The position numbers and the translations under genes were made by a program. A stretch of 64,000 bases of DNA from Phycisphaerales bacterium UBA7800 (lineage in GTDB: Bacteria; Planctomycetota; Phycisphaerae; Phycisphaerales; Phycisphaeraceae), in NCBI GenBank assembly GCA_002480565.1, contig DLCK01000051.1, positions 169,189 to 233,188 on the forward strand, read 5' to 3'. Each line of letters opens with the position of its first letter. The stretch's first letter is position 1. Below the pieces are notes generated by a model. The model saw nothing but the letters and a program-made list of their open reading frames with translations, did no database searches and had not been told where the DNA came from. Below, piece by piece: positions 25,869-34,708 of the stretch.

Positions 25869-27917
25869 TCAATTCGCGTCTGCGGTTTCCTCTGTCAGAC
25901 TTGATCGGATGCCGAGGGTGAACATGACGTTGGAACGGATAACCATCCCCACATCGATATTCTTTTCAAGCCACAGGGCATACGGAGTTGCTGTCGTAGA
26001 GGTCGGATTGGTGATCAATGCAATGCGACTGGAAGGCAGTTGGGGCAGTTCATTTTGCCCAACAGCTAAACCCTTGTCTTTGGTTTGCATTAAGACATAG
26101 ACGCTGTCATCGACACCACTATTAAGCATTTTGATGGCTTCAAAAAGTTGATCGGTGTTGGTAGCCTGCGTGCGATGCGGTCGGGCATTGAGCATTAGTG
26201 CTGAATAGGTCCGGGCACCGACAATTAACAGTTGGTAATCACCGTCAGGTGTATTGGTGGGGATGGCAAATTGCGTGCGGAATTTACGCTCAGGTTTGCC
26301 AAAGGGGAGGATGGTGAAGTTGACTCCGACTTCGCTGCCGGGTGCGATTTCAGTTTGATCGAGACTGGCTTTGATGATCGAGCCGGTCTGTAATTCCGGG
26401 ATGACTTTGATATCCACATCCATCGACCGCAGCGGGATTGATTCAAAAGCATTATTTGCCATCAGCGAAATCGGTGGCAGCATCGACACGAGCATTTCCA
26501 TTGGGGCACCGCCGGGAATGATCCGACTGATTTGCAAGGTCTTGTCATTCTCAAAAGTGATTGTCGTGTTCAAATGCACCGTGTTGTATTGCGGTGCGCC
26601 GGAGATGGCGTTGAGACTGACGATGGGCAGGATGCCTGAAAGCAGGGGCGTGTACTGCGGATCACGAGCAACGTGATACTTAAATGTTTTGACAGGTTGC
26701 TGGTATTGGTGGACTTTGACGTTGACTGATGCGGAGTTGAAATAGTGGTCAGCTACAGCGATGACCGCGGAGTTTTCATCACGGATCATGGTGCCAGCGA
26801 TACGGGCACTGCCTCCGAGTTTGAAGCTGATATCATTGGAGGGCATGACCAGATGGATATAGCCGGTTGCGACAGGCAAGTTGATTGTGCCGATGCCTTG
26901 CTTGCCATCGTTACTCATGGCATGCCCAAATCCCAGCACGGTCCCATCGGTGAGCACATCGGTGACGGTGCCGGTTGCTGCCATGTCGGTATCACCCCAG
27001 GCCAAGGGGACGGACAGTGATGATCCAGGTCGCAGTTGAAGCTTGTCAGGATCGACCCATGCTGGCAGATCCGCATTGGTCGCGCCCACCGGAGCATCAA
27101 CGGGGGCAATCCCCAGTGGTTCAAAGAGTGGTTTAAGCAGTTGGGTGAAACCAGCCGGCGCAGCGGTGATGGCCATAGGTGCCAACATGGATTGCGTCAT
27201 CGTAGATGAATCGACGGCATCATTGTTGGGTAAATGTGTTGGCAAGGTTTGCTTGGCTGATATCTGCTTTGCAGTCGTCGGGCCGTTGGCAAGTTTCTGA
27301 TACTCAGCCAAGACGGCCAATTGACTTTCAGGCAGATTCTGCATCTGCGCCAAATGAGTCAGCGTGTTGATGAGTTGGGCTGCGGTTTGCGGCTTGCCAA
27401 TGCTTGCGGATTTTTTGATGTCCTTGATCGACTCCGTCTGAGCACGTTTGGCGACATCACGCATCAACTCAATGGGTTTGACACCCACGAAGCAGTCCTT
27501 GGTACGACCGTACCCAAAGGCAAATGCGCCTACGAGCAGACCGTTCTTGCCCGGGATGCACTGATCCTTGGGAAGGTCTTGAGGCCAAAGATAGATTGGT
27601 GATCCACTCATGCCCTGAACGACGCCGTTGAGTTGCATCCGTTCATCAGGGCATCGAACCCAGATGGTGCCGACGCCGGGGGCAATGCCGTAGTTGGCAC
27701 TGATCACTTCCACCGCAAAGGGCTCGATCTTAGTCCCATGGAAGACAGACAAGCCGTAACCGGTCATGCCGGGGCGGACTTTATCCATGGTGAGAATCGG
27801 CTGATTAATATCGGGTTTGTAAGCAGGTAATGCGGCGGTTTGAGCCTTGGTCGGTTGCGAGCAAAGCAACAGAAATACCACACTTACCATCATGAGGAAA
27901 AACGGATGTCGTTTCAT
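25869..27917 (-). CDS. SpoIVB S55-type peptidase domain protein
   Basis: This exported protein carries a SpoIVB-like S55 serine peptidase domain in its N-terminal part. The diagnostic text is KVRPGMTGYGLSVFHGTKIE, then VVQGMSGSPIYLW with the presumed nucleophile serine in GMSGSP, then the GVKPIELM segment. In Bacillus SpoIVB is a sporulation signalling protease, but S55 domains also occur in non-spore-forming planctomycetes with unknown roles. The remaining ~450 residues form beta-rich domains. The ATG at 27917 begins a good signal peptide (HPFFLMMVSVVFLLLCS); an upstream TTG would bury it. With 682 residues it is much longer than SpoIVB. A propeller-like secreted protein follows. Confidence 0.8.
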   Translation of the reverse strand: MKRHPFFLMMVSVVFLLLCSQPTKAQTAALPAYKPDINQPILTMDKVRPGMTGYGLSVFHGTKIEPFAVEVISANYGIAPGVGTIWVRCPDERMQLNGVVQGMSGSPIYLWPQDLPKDQCIPGKNGLLVGAFAFGYGRTKDCFVGVKPIELMRDVAKRAQTESIKDIKKSASIGKPQTAAQLINTLTHLAQMQNLPESQLAVLAEYQKLANGPTTAKQISAKQTLPTHLPNNDAVDSSTMTQSMLAPMAITAAPAGFTQLLKPLFEPLGIAPVDAPVGATNADLPAWVDPDKLQLRPGSSLSVPLAWGDTDMAATGTVTDVLTDGTVLGFGHAMSNDGKQGIGTINLPVATGYIHLVMPSNDISFKLGGSARIAGTMIRDENSAVIAVADHYFNSASVNVKVHQYQQPVKTFKYHVARDPQYTPLLSGILPIVSLNAISGAPQYNTVHLNTTITFENDKTLQISRIIPGGAPMEMLVSMLPPISLMANNAFESIPLRSMDVDIKVIPELQTGSIIKASLDQTEIAPGSEVGVNFTILPFGKPERKFRTQFAIPTNTPDGDYQLLIVGARTYSALMLNARPHRTQATNTDQLFEAIKMLNSGVDDSVYVLMQTKDKGLAVGQNELPQLPSSRIALITNPTSTTATPYALWLEKNIDVGMVIRSNVMFTLGIRSSLTEETADAN

Positions 27918-27954
27918 TCCTTGAAGCGTAATCAGTTGCGTGCTGATTGACAAG

Positions 27955-28100
27955 CCCCGATCAGGTGGGGATACTCAATGAAAGAAGTTTTAGGCATGTG
28001 AGCGCCGTGCCCATGCCATATGTTCCTGGAGTTCTCCAGGTGTTTTCCTGAGTCATTCGTTGGGAAACCGCCCGGATACCTCCCGGCCTTCAGCGGCCTT
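27955..28100. ncRNA. Possible structured RNA or hairpin array upstream of rnc
   Basis: This stretch between the divergent S55 peptidase and rnc genes holds a row of hairpins: CCCC/GGGG at 27955-27970, GGCATG/CATGCC at 27993-28017, CCTGGA-GTTC-TCCAGG at 28025-28040, TTTCC/GGAAA at 28044-28067 and GGCC/GGCC at 28085-28098. I do not recognise it as 6S, SRP, RNase P or tmRNA. It may be an RNA, a leader of rnc (RNase III often regulates its own mRNA) or a repeat element. Confidence is low. Confidence 0.3.
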
Positions 28101-28217
28101 TGAAATGAATCACAGGCTATCACTGTGACCACTGATCAACGGCTTCTGGGGATTGGACCATTGTACTCGTCGTGACCTGCCCTATAGGAAAACGGAAAGC
28201 GACCGCCAGAAGGTATC

Positions 28218-28967
28218 ATGCAAGAATTAGAAGCTGCACAAGAAGCACTTGGATATCAGTTCAAGAATCTCGATATCCTCCGTGAATCCCTGACCCATGC
28301 CTCCGTGACGGATAACCGTTTGCAGAGTAACGAACGCTTGGAATTCCTTGGCGATTCAATCCTCGGCTACGTCATCTGTCAATATCTCTACGACACATTC
28401 CCCGAGGAGTTGGAAGGTGAACTCACCAAGATCAAGTCCGCGGTAGTGAGTCGTCGTATCTGTGCCAAGATCAGTGCCAAGCTCAAGCTCGGTGATTATC
28501 TGATTGTCGGTAAGGGTATGAACGGTCGCTCGGCATTGCCCCAGAGTATTCTCGCAGGCGTGTATGAGTCGGTGATCGCTGCTCTGTACATCGACGGTGG
28601 CATGGAACCTGCTCGTGATTTTATTCTCAAGCATATGGTCAAACGCATCAACGAAGCTGCCACATCCAATCATCAGCAGAACTTCAAAAGCGCCTTGCAG
28701 CATTATGCCCAGCGCGCCATGCCGACTAATCCGTCGTATTTGTTATTGGATGAGAAGGGGCCGGATCACAGCAAGTGTTTTGAAGTCTGCGTGGAGATTG
28801 ATGGCCAACGCTTCGAATCCGCCTGGGCCAACTCCAAAAAGGAAGCCGAACAAGCCGCCGCCAAAGCCGCACTCACCCAACTGGGCATGCTCGAAGAAGA
28901 CGAAGACGGCATATTGATGCTTAAGGATGATCCGACACCTGAGAATGTGATCGAGTCGGAGACTTGA
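28218..28967 (+). CDS. rnc: Ribonuclease III
   Basis: RNase III cuts double-stranded RNA in rRNA processing and mRNA decay. The 249-residue protein has the signature NERLEFLGDSILG (38-50, with E42 and D46), a RNase III fold to about residue 150, and a C-terminal double-stranded RNA-binding domain (about 160-230) ending in the SKKEAEQAAAKAAL helix. One metal-binding position is changed: where the family has an aspartate in ILAD-x-x-E, this protein reads ILAGVYES, so residue 114 is glycine (codon ggc), while E117 is kept. An acidic C-terminal tail is extra. AGAAGGT precedes the ATG. Confidence 0.95.
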   Translation: MQELEAAQEALGYQFKNLDILRESLTHASVTDNRLQSNERLEFLGDSILGYVICQYLYDTFPEELEGELTKIKSAVVSRRICAKISAKLKLGDYLIVGKGMNGRSALPQSILAGVYESVIAALYIDGGMEPARDFILKHMVKRINEAATSNHQQNFKSALQHYAQRAMPTNPSYLLLDEKGPDHSKCFEVCVEIDGQRFESAWANSKKEAEQAAAKAALTQLGMLEEDEDGILMLKDDPTPENVIESET

Positions 28968-29048
28968 TTGGTTTGCAATTCAATGTTGTGATGGATCAAC
29001 AAAAGCGTGTTGTTGAGGTGATCCGCCAATGGATTCACTGACAGCAAA

Positions 29049-29090
29049 GTAGGGTAGGTGGAGCGTAGCGATACCCACCATGATAGGTGT
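29049..29090. repeat. GTAGGGTRGGT-type dispersed repeat
   Basis: AGTAGGGTAGGTGGAGCGTA, then GCGATACCCACC, has the same pattern as the longer palindrome at 51449-51541 (GTAGGGTGGGT ... ACCCACC). It sits between rnc and a convergent hypothetical gene. Confidence 0.6.
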
Positions 29091-29107
29091 TGAATGTTAG
29101 ATCGTTT

Positions 29108-29620
29108 TTAATCCTCGTGCGGTTCGACCTGTGTTAACACGGCTTTGAGATAGTCCGTGAGGTAGCGGTCGATGAAGGTGTCCAGCGCTTCGATGGTCAA
29201 ATCGTGATCCATGCCCCAGACGCAGGCACGCAGGTCGACAAAGTCGGGATCGAGTTGGATGATCTTTCGACCGTCTTGAATCAAGGCAGGCGTTAAGCGT
29301 TGGGTGAGGTAGGCAGACAAGCCGTTAACACCAGGGCCACCGATACTGATGGTGGGGCGGCCGTGAAGGTGTTGCTGGTTGATGTACCAGATGTCCGAGC
29401 AGACGACGGGGAAGATATCGCCGGTGATCACATCTGCGTTGTCGTCAAGCCATTGGAGGATTTGATCCTGCAAATCGTAGGCTAACGGGCGGTCTGCAAT
29501 CTCCGCGCGAAGATGGGCGCCGGTGACAATAAGCAGCATGTTATCAGCTTCGGGCTGAGGAACACCTTCGGACTGCTCGTCGTCCTGCTCTGGGATTTGT
29601 TCTTCTTGTTCTTCTGACAT
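29108..29620 (-). CDS. Hypothetical cytoplasmic protein
   Basis: I do not recognise this 170-residue protein. It begins with a strongly acidic, glutamine-rich tail (about 1-26) and then a compact alpha/beta domain: MLLIVTGAHLRAEIADRPLA, WYINQQHLHGRPTISIGGPG (a glycine turn), LDPDFVDLRACVWGMDHDL, and a C-terminal amphipathic helix. No signal peptide or membrane helix is present. Two cysteines (in VVCSDIW and RACVWG) are unpaired in any motif I know. It lies between rnc and argF in the opposite direction to rnc. The protein is probably soluble and conserved within its clade; no function can be given. Confidence 0.65.
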   Translation of the reverse strand: MSEEQEEQIPEQDDEQSEGVPQPEADNMLLIVTGAHLRAEIADRPLAYDLQDQILQWLDDNADVITGDIFPVVCSDIWYINQQHLHGRPTISIGGPGVNGLSAYLTQRLTPALIQDGRKIIQLDPDFVDLRACVWGMDHDLTIEALDTFIDRYLTDYLKAVLTQVEPHED

Positions 29621-29860
29621 GATTACATGATAGCGAATCTCTGCGATTGCAAAGGGCAGTGGCGGAAATTGTTGAAAAAAGTGGACGCGGGTGCCGTGAT
29701 TCGGGGTCGGGTTTCGGTTTAAGGCAGTTCACTATCCGTCATTCCCGTTTTCATGGAAATGACGGAAAGATTGCAACGGGTTGCTGCATGCAACACCTGA
29801 CACCTGAATCACAAAACCCGATGTCTTGTTCTACTCCCTAATCCCTGTTCCCTGTCTTCC

Positions 29861-30787
29861 TCACATCCCACCCATGAGTACGGCTAGCAAACCTTTTTGG
29901 GCGTGGAGTCGGTTGTGGGCTTCGGGGAAGACGCGACTGCGTGGGCCGTCGAGAACTTCGTCGGTGATTTCCCAACCGCGATGCGCTGGTAGGCAGTGAA
30001 GCACAATCGCGTGATCGGGAGCATAGTCGAGCATGACCTGATTGACCTGGAAACCTTCAAACGCCTGCTTGCGTTTTTCCATTTCTTTTTCCTGTCCCAT
30101 ACTCACCCAAGTGTCGGTGTAGATGACGTCGGCATCGTGGACGGCTTGCATGGGGTCGGATGTGAGTTCAAAATCCATATCGGGAAGTTGACTCATAATG
30201 CGGTCGACAAAGCTGCCATCGAGTTCATAGCCTGGGGGCGAAGCGATGACGAATCGCATGCCCAGCTTGCCACAGATTGCTGCCAGTGACAGTGCGACAT
30301 TGTTCCCATCACCGATGTAGGCGATGGTGCGATTGGGCAGGTCTTCTCTGCCGAACTCATCGACAATGGTCATGATGTCGGCAAGTGCCTGGCAGGGATG
30401 CGAGTAGTCCGAGAGTGCATTGACGATAGGGATATCGCTGTGTTTGGCCAGGTTGATAAGCACGTCATGTTCAAAGACTCGCGCTGCCAGTCCATGGACC
30501 ATGCCACTGAGAACTTTGATGACATCGTGTTCGGATTCACGCACGCCGATACCTGCATCATTGGAACTGAGCATGATGGCATTGCCACCGAGTTCGATCA
30601 TGGCTTGTTCAAAGCTCACGCGTGTGCGCAGTGACGGTTTGGCGAAGTAGACCGCCAGAGTTTTGCCAGCCAGTACGGGCGGGTTGGCTTTGCCGTTATT
30701 GCGTTGTTCACGGAGTTGGAAAGCGACATCGAGGATATGGTTGATATCGTCAGCAGATGTTTCGTGAATGGAAATAAAATGCTTCAT
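29861..30787 (-). CDS. argF: Ornithine carbamoyltransferase
   Basis: This enzyme makes citrulline from ornithine and carbamoyl phosphate in arginine biosynthesis. The carbamoyl-phosphate motif S-x-R-T-R (SLRTRVSFE), the DYSHPCQALAD segment and the ornithine-loop motif HCLPAHRGWE are present. The length of about 308 residues is normal. I place the start at the ATG at 30787 (MKHFISIHE), which matches the family N-terminus; an ATG at 30793 and a GTG at 30799 are also in frame and no site has a strong ribosome binding sequence. It follows argB by about 50 bases on the same strand, so argB-argF form an operon. The remaining arg genes are elsewhere. Confidence 0.96.
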   Translation of the reverse strand: MKHFISIHETSADDINHILDVAFQLREQRNNGKANPPVLAGKTLAVYFAKPSLRTRVSFEQAMIELGGNAIMLSSNDAGIGVRESEHDVIKVLSGMVHGLAARVFEHDVLINLAKHSDIPIVNALSDYSHPCQALADIMTIVDEFGREDLPNRTIAYIGDGNNVALSLAAICGKLGMRFVIASPPGYELDGSFVDRIMSQLPDMDFELTSDPMQAVHDADVIYTDTWVSMGQEKEMEKRKQAFEGFQVNQVMLDYAPDHAIVLHCLPAHRGWEITDEVLDGPRSRVFPEAHNRLHAQKGLLAVLMGGM

Positions 30788-30835
30788 GGTCATGACCACT
30801 TTTCTTTTGGAGTTGGGATCATTTGATGGTTAATG

Positions 30836-31723
30836 TCAGAGAACGATTTCGGTGCCGATGCCTGTGTTGGTATAGATCTCCAACAACAGGGAATGTGGGA
30901 TACGCCCATCGACAATATGCACCTTGCGGACACCACCTTGCAGGGCGGTGAAGCTGGCTTCGACTTTGGGGAGCATGCCTGATGAGATGACACCGTCAGT
31001 GATGAGTTGTTCGATCTGCGGCTTGGTCAGGTGGGACACCAGTGTGTCTTCACTTTCCCCGGTGCGGATACCATGGGTATCAGAGACGAGGATGAGCTTT
31101 TCGGATTTCACCGCTGCAGCCACATGTCCAGCGACACTATCGGCATTGACGTTGAGCTTGCCACCTGCCTGATCGCGCGCGATGGGTGCGATGACTGGGA
31201 TGACACCTGAGTCAGTCAGTGCATTGAGCAGTTCACCATTGACCCAATTCACATCACCGACAAAACCGATGTCGACCTTGCGAGGCGCGTCGTCGCCATC
31301 TTCCTGAACCTGGAGGAACATGCGTTGGGCAAATACAGCACAGCTTGCGAGGCTATGGACGCCCATCGCTTTGTAGCCTTGTTCACGGATGTGTTCGATG
31401 ATGCCTTTGTTGACATCGTTGACCAGCACGTGTTCTGCGATGGAGAGTGTGCGTTGATCGGTATAGCGACGGCCTTGGACGAACTGAGCTTCGAGGCCGG
31501 CCTTTTGCATGGCTGCGGTGATACTCTTGCCCCCGCCGTGAACGATGATGGGTTTCATGCCCACGGCTTTGAGGAAACAGATATCGCCGATGAGATTGCC
31601 CAGCGATTCGGGTTGATCCATGATTGACCCGCCGACTTTGACGACGACGGTCGTGCCTGCGAACTGGCGGATATAACCATGTGCTTCAACGAGGGCCGCT
31701 GCTTTGCTGATTGCTTCGTCCAT
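30836..31723 (-). CDS. argB: Acetylglutamate kinase
   Basis: ArgB phosphorylates N-acetylglutamate, the second step of arginine synthesis. The 295-residue protein belongs to the amino-acid kinase family: VVVKVGGSIMD near residue 25, the VHGGGKSI glycine loop, and the NVNADSVAGHVAAAV motif, followed by the LVSDTHGI and EASFTALQGGVRKVHI segments. Its length fits the hexameric, often arginine-feedback-inhibited type with an extended N-terminus. Here that is a short extension (MDEAISKAAALVEAHGY), so regulation by arginine is plausible but unproven. It is the first gene of the argB-argF unit. Confidence 0.96.
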   Translation of the reverse strand: MDEAISKAAALVEAHGYIRQFAGTTVVVKVGGSIMDQPESLGNLIGDICFLKAVGMKPIIVHGGGKSITAAMQKAGLEAQFVQGRRYTDQRTLSIAEHVLVNDVNKGIIEHIREQGYKAMGVHSLASCAVFAQRMFLQVQEDGDDAPRKVDIGFVGDVNWVNGELLNALTDSGVIPVIAPIARDQAGGKLNVNADSVAGHVAAAVKSEKLILVSDTHGIRTGESEDTLVSHLTKPQIEQLITDGVISSGMLPKVEASFTALQGGVRKVHIVDGRIPHSLLLEIYTNTGIGTEIVL

Positions 31724-32176
31724 GGGACGACTCCGAATTCATGCTTTGAACTAAAAAATAAATCCCCGGACCATTTGGGGAAACGAGTCATCTTAATCGC
31801 GTTTTCAACACTTGGCAATATAAGTTTTACGTCATTGCAGTGATGCAAATCCCTAAATGACTAAAGGCTGCGATGGGAATCTTTGGGCTTGGGGTGACTT
31901 TATGGTTGGGTTGGATGTTTACAAACGTCCAGATATGAGGCCATCGGTGAATTGTCTTTAGCGCAAAAATCACATCTGCATGTTGCCTTTAAGCATCAAA
32001 ACAACACGAATGTTGCATCAAAACCACAAATTATTATCACACCTGAAATTCTGAATTTAGACGTAAGTTGTTTGTGGTGATTGTTTAACAATAAAATTTG
32101 TGTTCTGGCATGCATGTTGCTTTTCTCTTTTCGGATTCACTTAGACGCACTAAGATCAGATCAGGGAAAAGACAAG
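31724..32176. other. Divergent intergenic region (about 450 bp)
   Basis: This region separates argB (minus) from the VanZ-like gene (plus) and must hold both promoters. I see no gene. Two ATGTTGC words (about 31980 and 32011) and AT-rich text (ACAAATTATTATCACACC) are present, but no clear arginine operator. An in-frame TTG at 32081 could extend the VanZ-like gene into this region, but a good ribosome binding site favours 32177. Confidence 0.4.
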
Positions 32177-32602
32177 ATGCAACCGATCCTCTCATGGACG
32201 CTCCGTTATCACCGCGTTATCGCTGCAGCCGTCGCCGGCTGTGGTTTTGCCATCCTCTATTTTGCAGCCAAAGCTTTTGGTGGCGATCTGGACTTCGCTT
32301 TTCTGAGCGATCATCAGGTTCGCACCATCTGTCACTTCTCAGGCTATGGGTGTCTGGCGGTATTCGTGCATGCAGCGTTGCGACGCAATATCTGGCTAAG
32401 CTGGACGATTGCATTGACTTTGGCATGGGGTGAGGAGTTTCACCAGATATTCGTGCCCGGTCGATACTTCACGCTTGATGATTTGCTTGTCAATTTCCTG
32501 GGCGTTTCCATCTTCCTGTTGCTGACACATAAGCTGCGTTTGATTCAACGTGTCGGCCGACTGATCAACACGATCAGAGTCCAGCAGACAGCTACTGCGT
32601 GA
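32177..32602 (+). CDS. VanZ-like integral membrane protein
   Basis: This 141-residue membrane protein fits the VanZ-like family. It has four predicted TM helices: HRVIAAAVAGCGFAILYFAA, the ICHFSGYGCLAVFVHAAL segment, LSWTIALTLAWGEEF and LLVNFLGVSIFLLLTHKL. The family's conserved E-x-x-Q and D-x-x-x-N positions appear in GEEFHQIFVPGRYFTLDDLL. VanZ of Enterococcus raises teicoplanin resistance by an unknown mechanism; most homologues have no known role. I chose the ATG at 32177 because AGGGAAAAG precedes it. A lipoprotein gene follows on the same strand after 107 bases. Confidence 0.82.
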   Translation: MQPILSWTLRYHRVIAAAVAGCGFAILYFAAKAFGGDLDFAFLSDHQVRTICHFSGYGCLAVFVHAALRRNIWLSWTIALTLAWGEEFHQIFVPGRYFTLDDLLVNFLGVSIFLLLTHKLRLIQRVGRLINTIRVQQTATA

Positions 32603-32709
32603 GTCAAAAACGTTCTGGACACATACACATTAAATCCTCAAAAAAATCTTCGCGCGCGATTCAAAGATTGTGTTAATATGTCAACAGGGAAAAACTGGAG
32701 ACACATTTG

Positions 32710-33342
32710 ATGCGCAATAAAATCGCTACGCTTACGGTCTGTATCACACTTGTTTATTGGTTGGGTGGCCTTACCGGCTGCGCGACTTCACCACAGGACG
32801 CTCAGAACGAAGAGATGCTCAAGGAAGATAAATCCATCTTCGACGTCTCACCGCCTGGCGAGGGTGGCAATCAATTCAAAACGCAAGCTTATCCCAATGG
32901 CAATGTGGTCTTGGCAGCTCTGCAAACCAGCGAAACGATCACCGAAGAAGTCGACCTCCAAACCGATGGCCAGATGCCCGTCGAATCAGCACCCAAGCAG
33001 GTCACCAGCGACGACGGTACATCCATCACCGGAATAGATCGATCGACTTGGTCACCCATCACCGTCAACCCGTTGATTGGGGATGTGACTCACAGTCACA
33101 CATACTGGGCTGACAAAGAAGGTCGAATCTATACCCATACGACTGTCGATCTGGACGAAGGTTCCGATGCTGCGATGAAAGCTGCTTTGGATGACATTCA
33201 ATGTCACACCTACAAAAAACGCGAATGGGCATCAGCCCTGATCCAACCCCTGGAATTCTGCTGGGACACGTTCACGCTGCCTTACAACGCCACAGTCAAG
33301 CAGCCGTTCTGGGTGGATAGCAAACAAGAACAAGGCGAGTAA
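32710..33342 (+). CDS. Putative lipoprotein of unknown function
   Basis: This 210-residue exported protein has a lipoprotein signal peptide: IATLTVCITLVYWLGG, then the lipobox LTGC, with the cysteine as the likely first mature residue. The mature part has an acidic, low-complexity region (EEMLKEDKSIF) and then a domain with the text WSPITVNPLIGDVTHSHTYW, which contains two histidines and several threonines. The C-terminal segment (PLEFCWDTFTLPYN) has one cysteine. I do not recognise the family. GGAGA lies upstream of the ATG at 32710. A strong terminator follows at 33375-33413. It is probably attached to the inner face of the outer membrane or to the inner membrane. Confidence 0.75.
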   Translation: MRNKIATLTVCITLVYWLGGLTGCATSPQDAQNEEMLKEDKSIFDVSPPGEGGNQFKTQAYPNGNVVLAALQTSETITEEVDLQTDGQMPVESAPKQVTSDDGTSITGIDRSTWSPITVNPLIGDVTHSHTYWADKEGRIYTHTTVDLDEGSDAAMKAALDDIQCHTYKKREWASALIQPLEFCWDTFTLPYNATVKQPFWVDSKQEQGE

Positions 33343-33374
33343 GTCGCAACACAATATTGAAGAAAACAAGACCT

Positions 33375-33413
33375 CCGCGGGAATGGGTATACGCCACTTC
33401 CCGCGGTTTTTTT
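33375..33413 (+). terminator. Rho-independent terminator after the lipoprotein gene
   Basis: A perfect 9-bp stem (CCGCGGGAA with TTCCCGCGG) closes over a 14-base loop and is followed by seven T. Confidence 0.92.
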
Positions 33414-33462
33414 GTGTCATTCAAAAGTCGCAGGATTCTCGCGGAAACTTTGTCTTGTTTAG

Positions 33463-33488
33463 CTTGGCGACCTTGGCGTCTTGGCGGT
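33463..33488 (-). repeat. GCCAAG-family repeat, single copy
   Basis: CTTGGCGACCTTGGCGTCTT followed by GGCGGT is one inverse-oriented member of the family at 15250. I see no partner copy close by. Confidence 0.75.
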
Positions 33489-33541
33489 GAAAAAGAATTG
33501 AATTTTTCAAAGTTTCCTTGGATTGTCTTGATGTTTTGAGT

Positions 33542-34585
33542 TCACCGACGTATGCGAAATTCACGATGCAATACGTTCCATTTCTCATCCGTCATTTCCC
33601 AATGACAGTACACCGAGATGCCTTGGTAGTTCTGTTTGTCAGCATCATCCAGATCGTTAAGTCCCGCATGGATGCCACGCAGCGCGTGATGCAGGTTTTC
33701 CACTGTCGGATCATGCCAGGCGACTCCTGCATCGTCATATGCAGGCAGTCCCAACAACGTCGGTGTGGGTGATCCCCATGTGAGGACTTCACGTGTCCAT
33801 TGACGCATGAGCAGTTCATAGGGTTTGCTGTATTTGATCCCCGTGTCGTACATCATCGGCACCATCTGGTCGGCACGTTTCGCGACCTGTTGGTAATACG
33901 TCTGATCCCAATGCACTTCCGGTGCAGGTTGCCAATGCGTTGGGGGCGGATACGCAGCGATGGAAAGCAACTTGCCTTGGGGGATCGCAGCGTTGAGTTC
34001 ATCGAGCAAGGCAAGCATGTCACGGTTCCCGCTTGGCCACGGTTCGACATTCAGCTGGACACCTGCCAACTGCGGATGCTGTTTAAGCAAGGCGACCACA
34101 CTTTTAACAAAACGTTCCCGCCAAGTCGTACGTGATGGGAAGCAGTGTTTTTTGTAGACACCACCAATCCATGGCATGACAGACATCCCATTGGCATTGG
34201 CAAGCGCCAAAAAACGTTGCGACTGCTCATAATCAACGCCGGGTAATTCACCGCTGACAGAAGTCGGGCAAAGATGTGGGAACAGATCGGTGATGTGATG
34301 TTCCTGAAGTTGGCCGATCAATTTTGAGATGGCTTGATGTCCGCGATAGGCATCAAGTTGATCCTGCTTCTTGTATTTCTCAAACCAGAGATCATCACCT
34401 AACCAACCATGACTCAGCCAAATGCCGTTTTGCTTGCGGTCATATTTCCCATTGGTAATGTTTTTACCCGGAGACCACAGCAGGTAACCCAACAGCGGGA
34501 TCAAAACGGCAGGCAAGTACACAAATATCAATCGTCTTCGGAAGCGAGATTGAAACCACCAGGATTTTGTATTGGATATTGGCAT
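33542..34585 (-). CDS. Membrane-anchored GH18-like TIM-barrel protein
   Basis: This 347-residue protein has one N-terminal membrane anchor (LIFVYLPAVLIPLLGYLLW) and then a TIM-barrel-like catalytic domain. Strand-end motifs resemble glycoside hydrolase family 18 and its relatives: SVMPWIGG, LAGVQLNVEPWPSG with a candidate acid glutamate, LSIAAYPPP, and VPMMYDTG. The exact GH18 signature D-x-x-D-x-D-x-E is not complete, because only the final N-V-E-P remains, so activity on chitin or peptidoglycan-like polymers is uncertain. The only ATG upstream of the anchor is at 34585. It is divergent from the downstream-facing fusion gene at 34709. Confidence 0.7.
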   Translation of the reverse strand: MPISNTKSWWFQSRFRRRLIFVYLPAVLIPLLGYLLWSPGKNITNGKYDRKQNGIWLSHGWLGDDLWFEKYKKQDQLDAYRGHQAISKLIGQLQEHHITDLFPHLCPTSVSGELPGVDYEQSQRFLALANANGMSVMPWIGGVYKKHCFPSRTTWRERFVKSVVALLKQHPQLAGVQLNVEPWPSGNRDMLALLDELNAAIPQGKLLSIAAYPPPTHWQPAPEVHWDQTYYQQVAKRADQMVPMMYDTGIKYSKPYELLMRQWTREVLTWGSPTPTLLGLPAYDDAGVAWHDPTVENLHHALRGIHAGLNDLDDADKQNYQGISVYCHWEMTDEKWNVLHREFRIRR

Positions 34586-34708
34586 ATATGAAGTCTTATT
34601 GAAAGTGAAACATTTAAGCAGGACATTAGTCAAAACGGTCTTCTGATTGGATTGGATACCATCTTATCCATCTTCGCATCCAAAGTCGGTTTTTGGTAAT
34701 CTGATGGG

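Noticed and set aside
29830..29860. CTCCCTAATCCCTGTTCCCTGTC near the argF end considered as a member of the GGAACTAGCGA repeat family
   Set aside because: The text is similar in composition (CCCT and GTTCC words) but does not align with 61682-61778 over a useful length, and it has no inverted partner.
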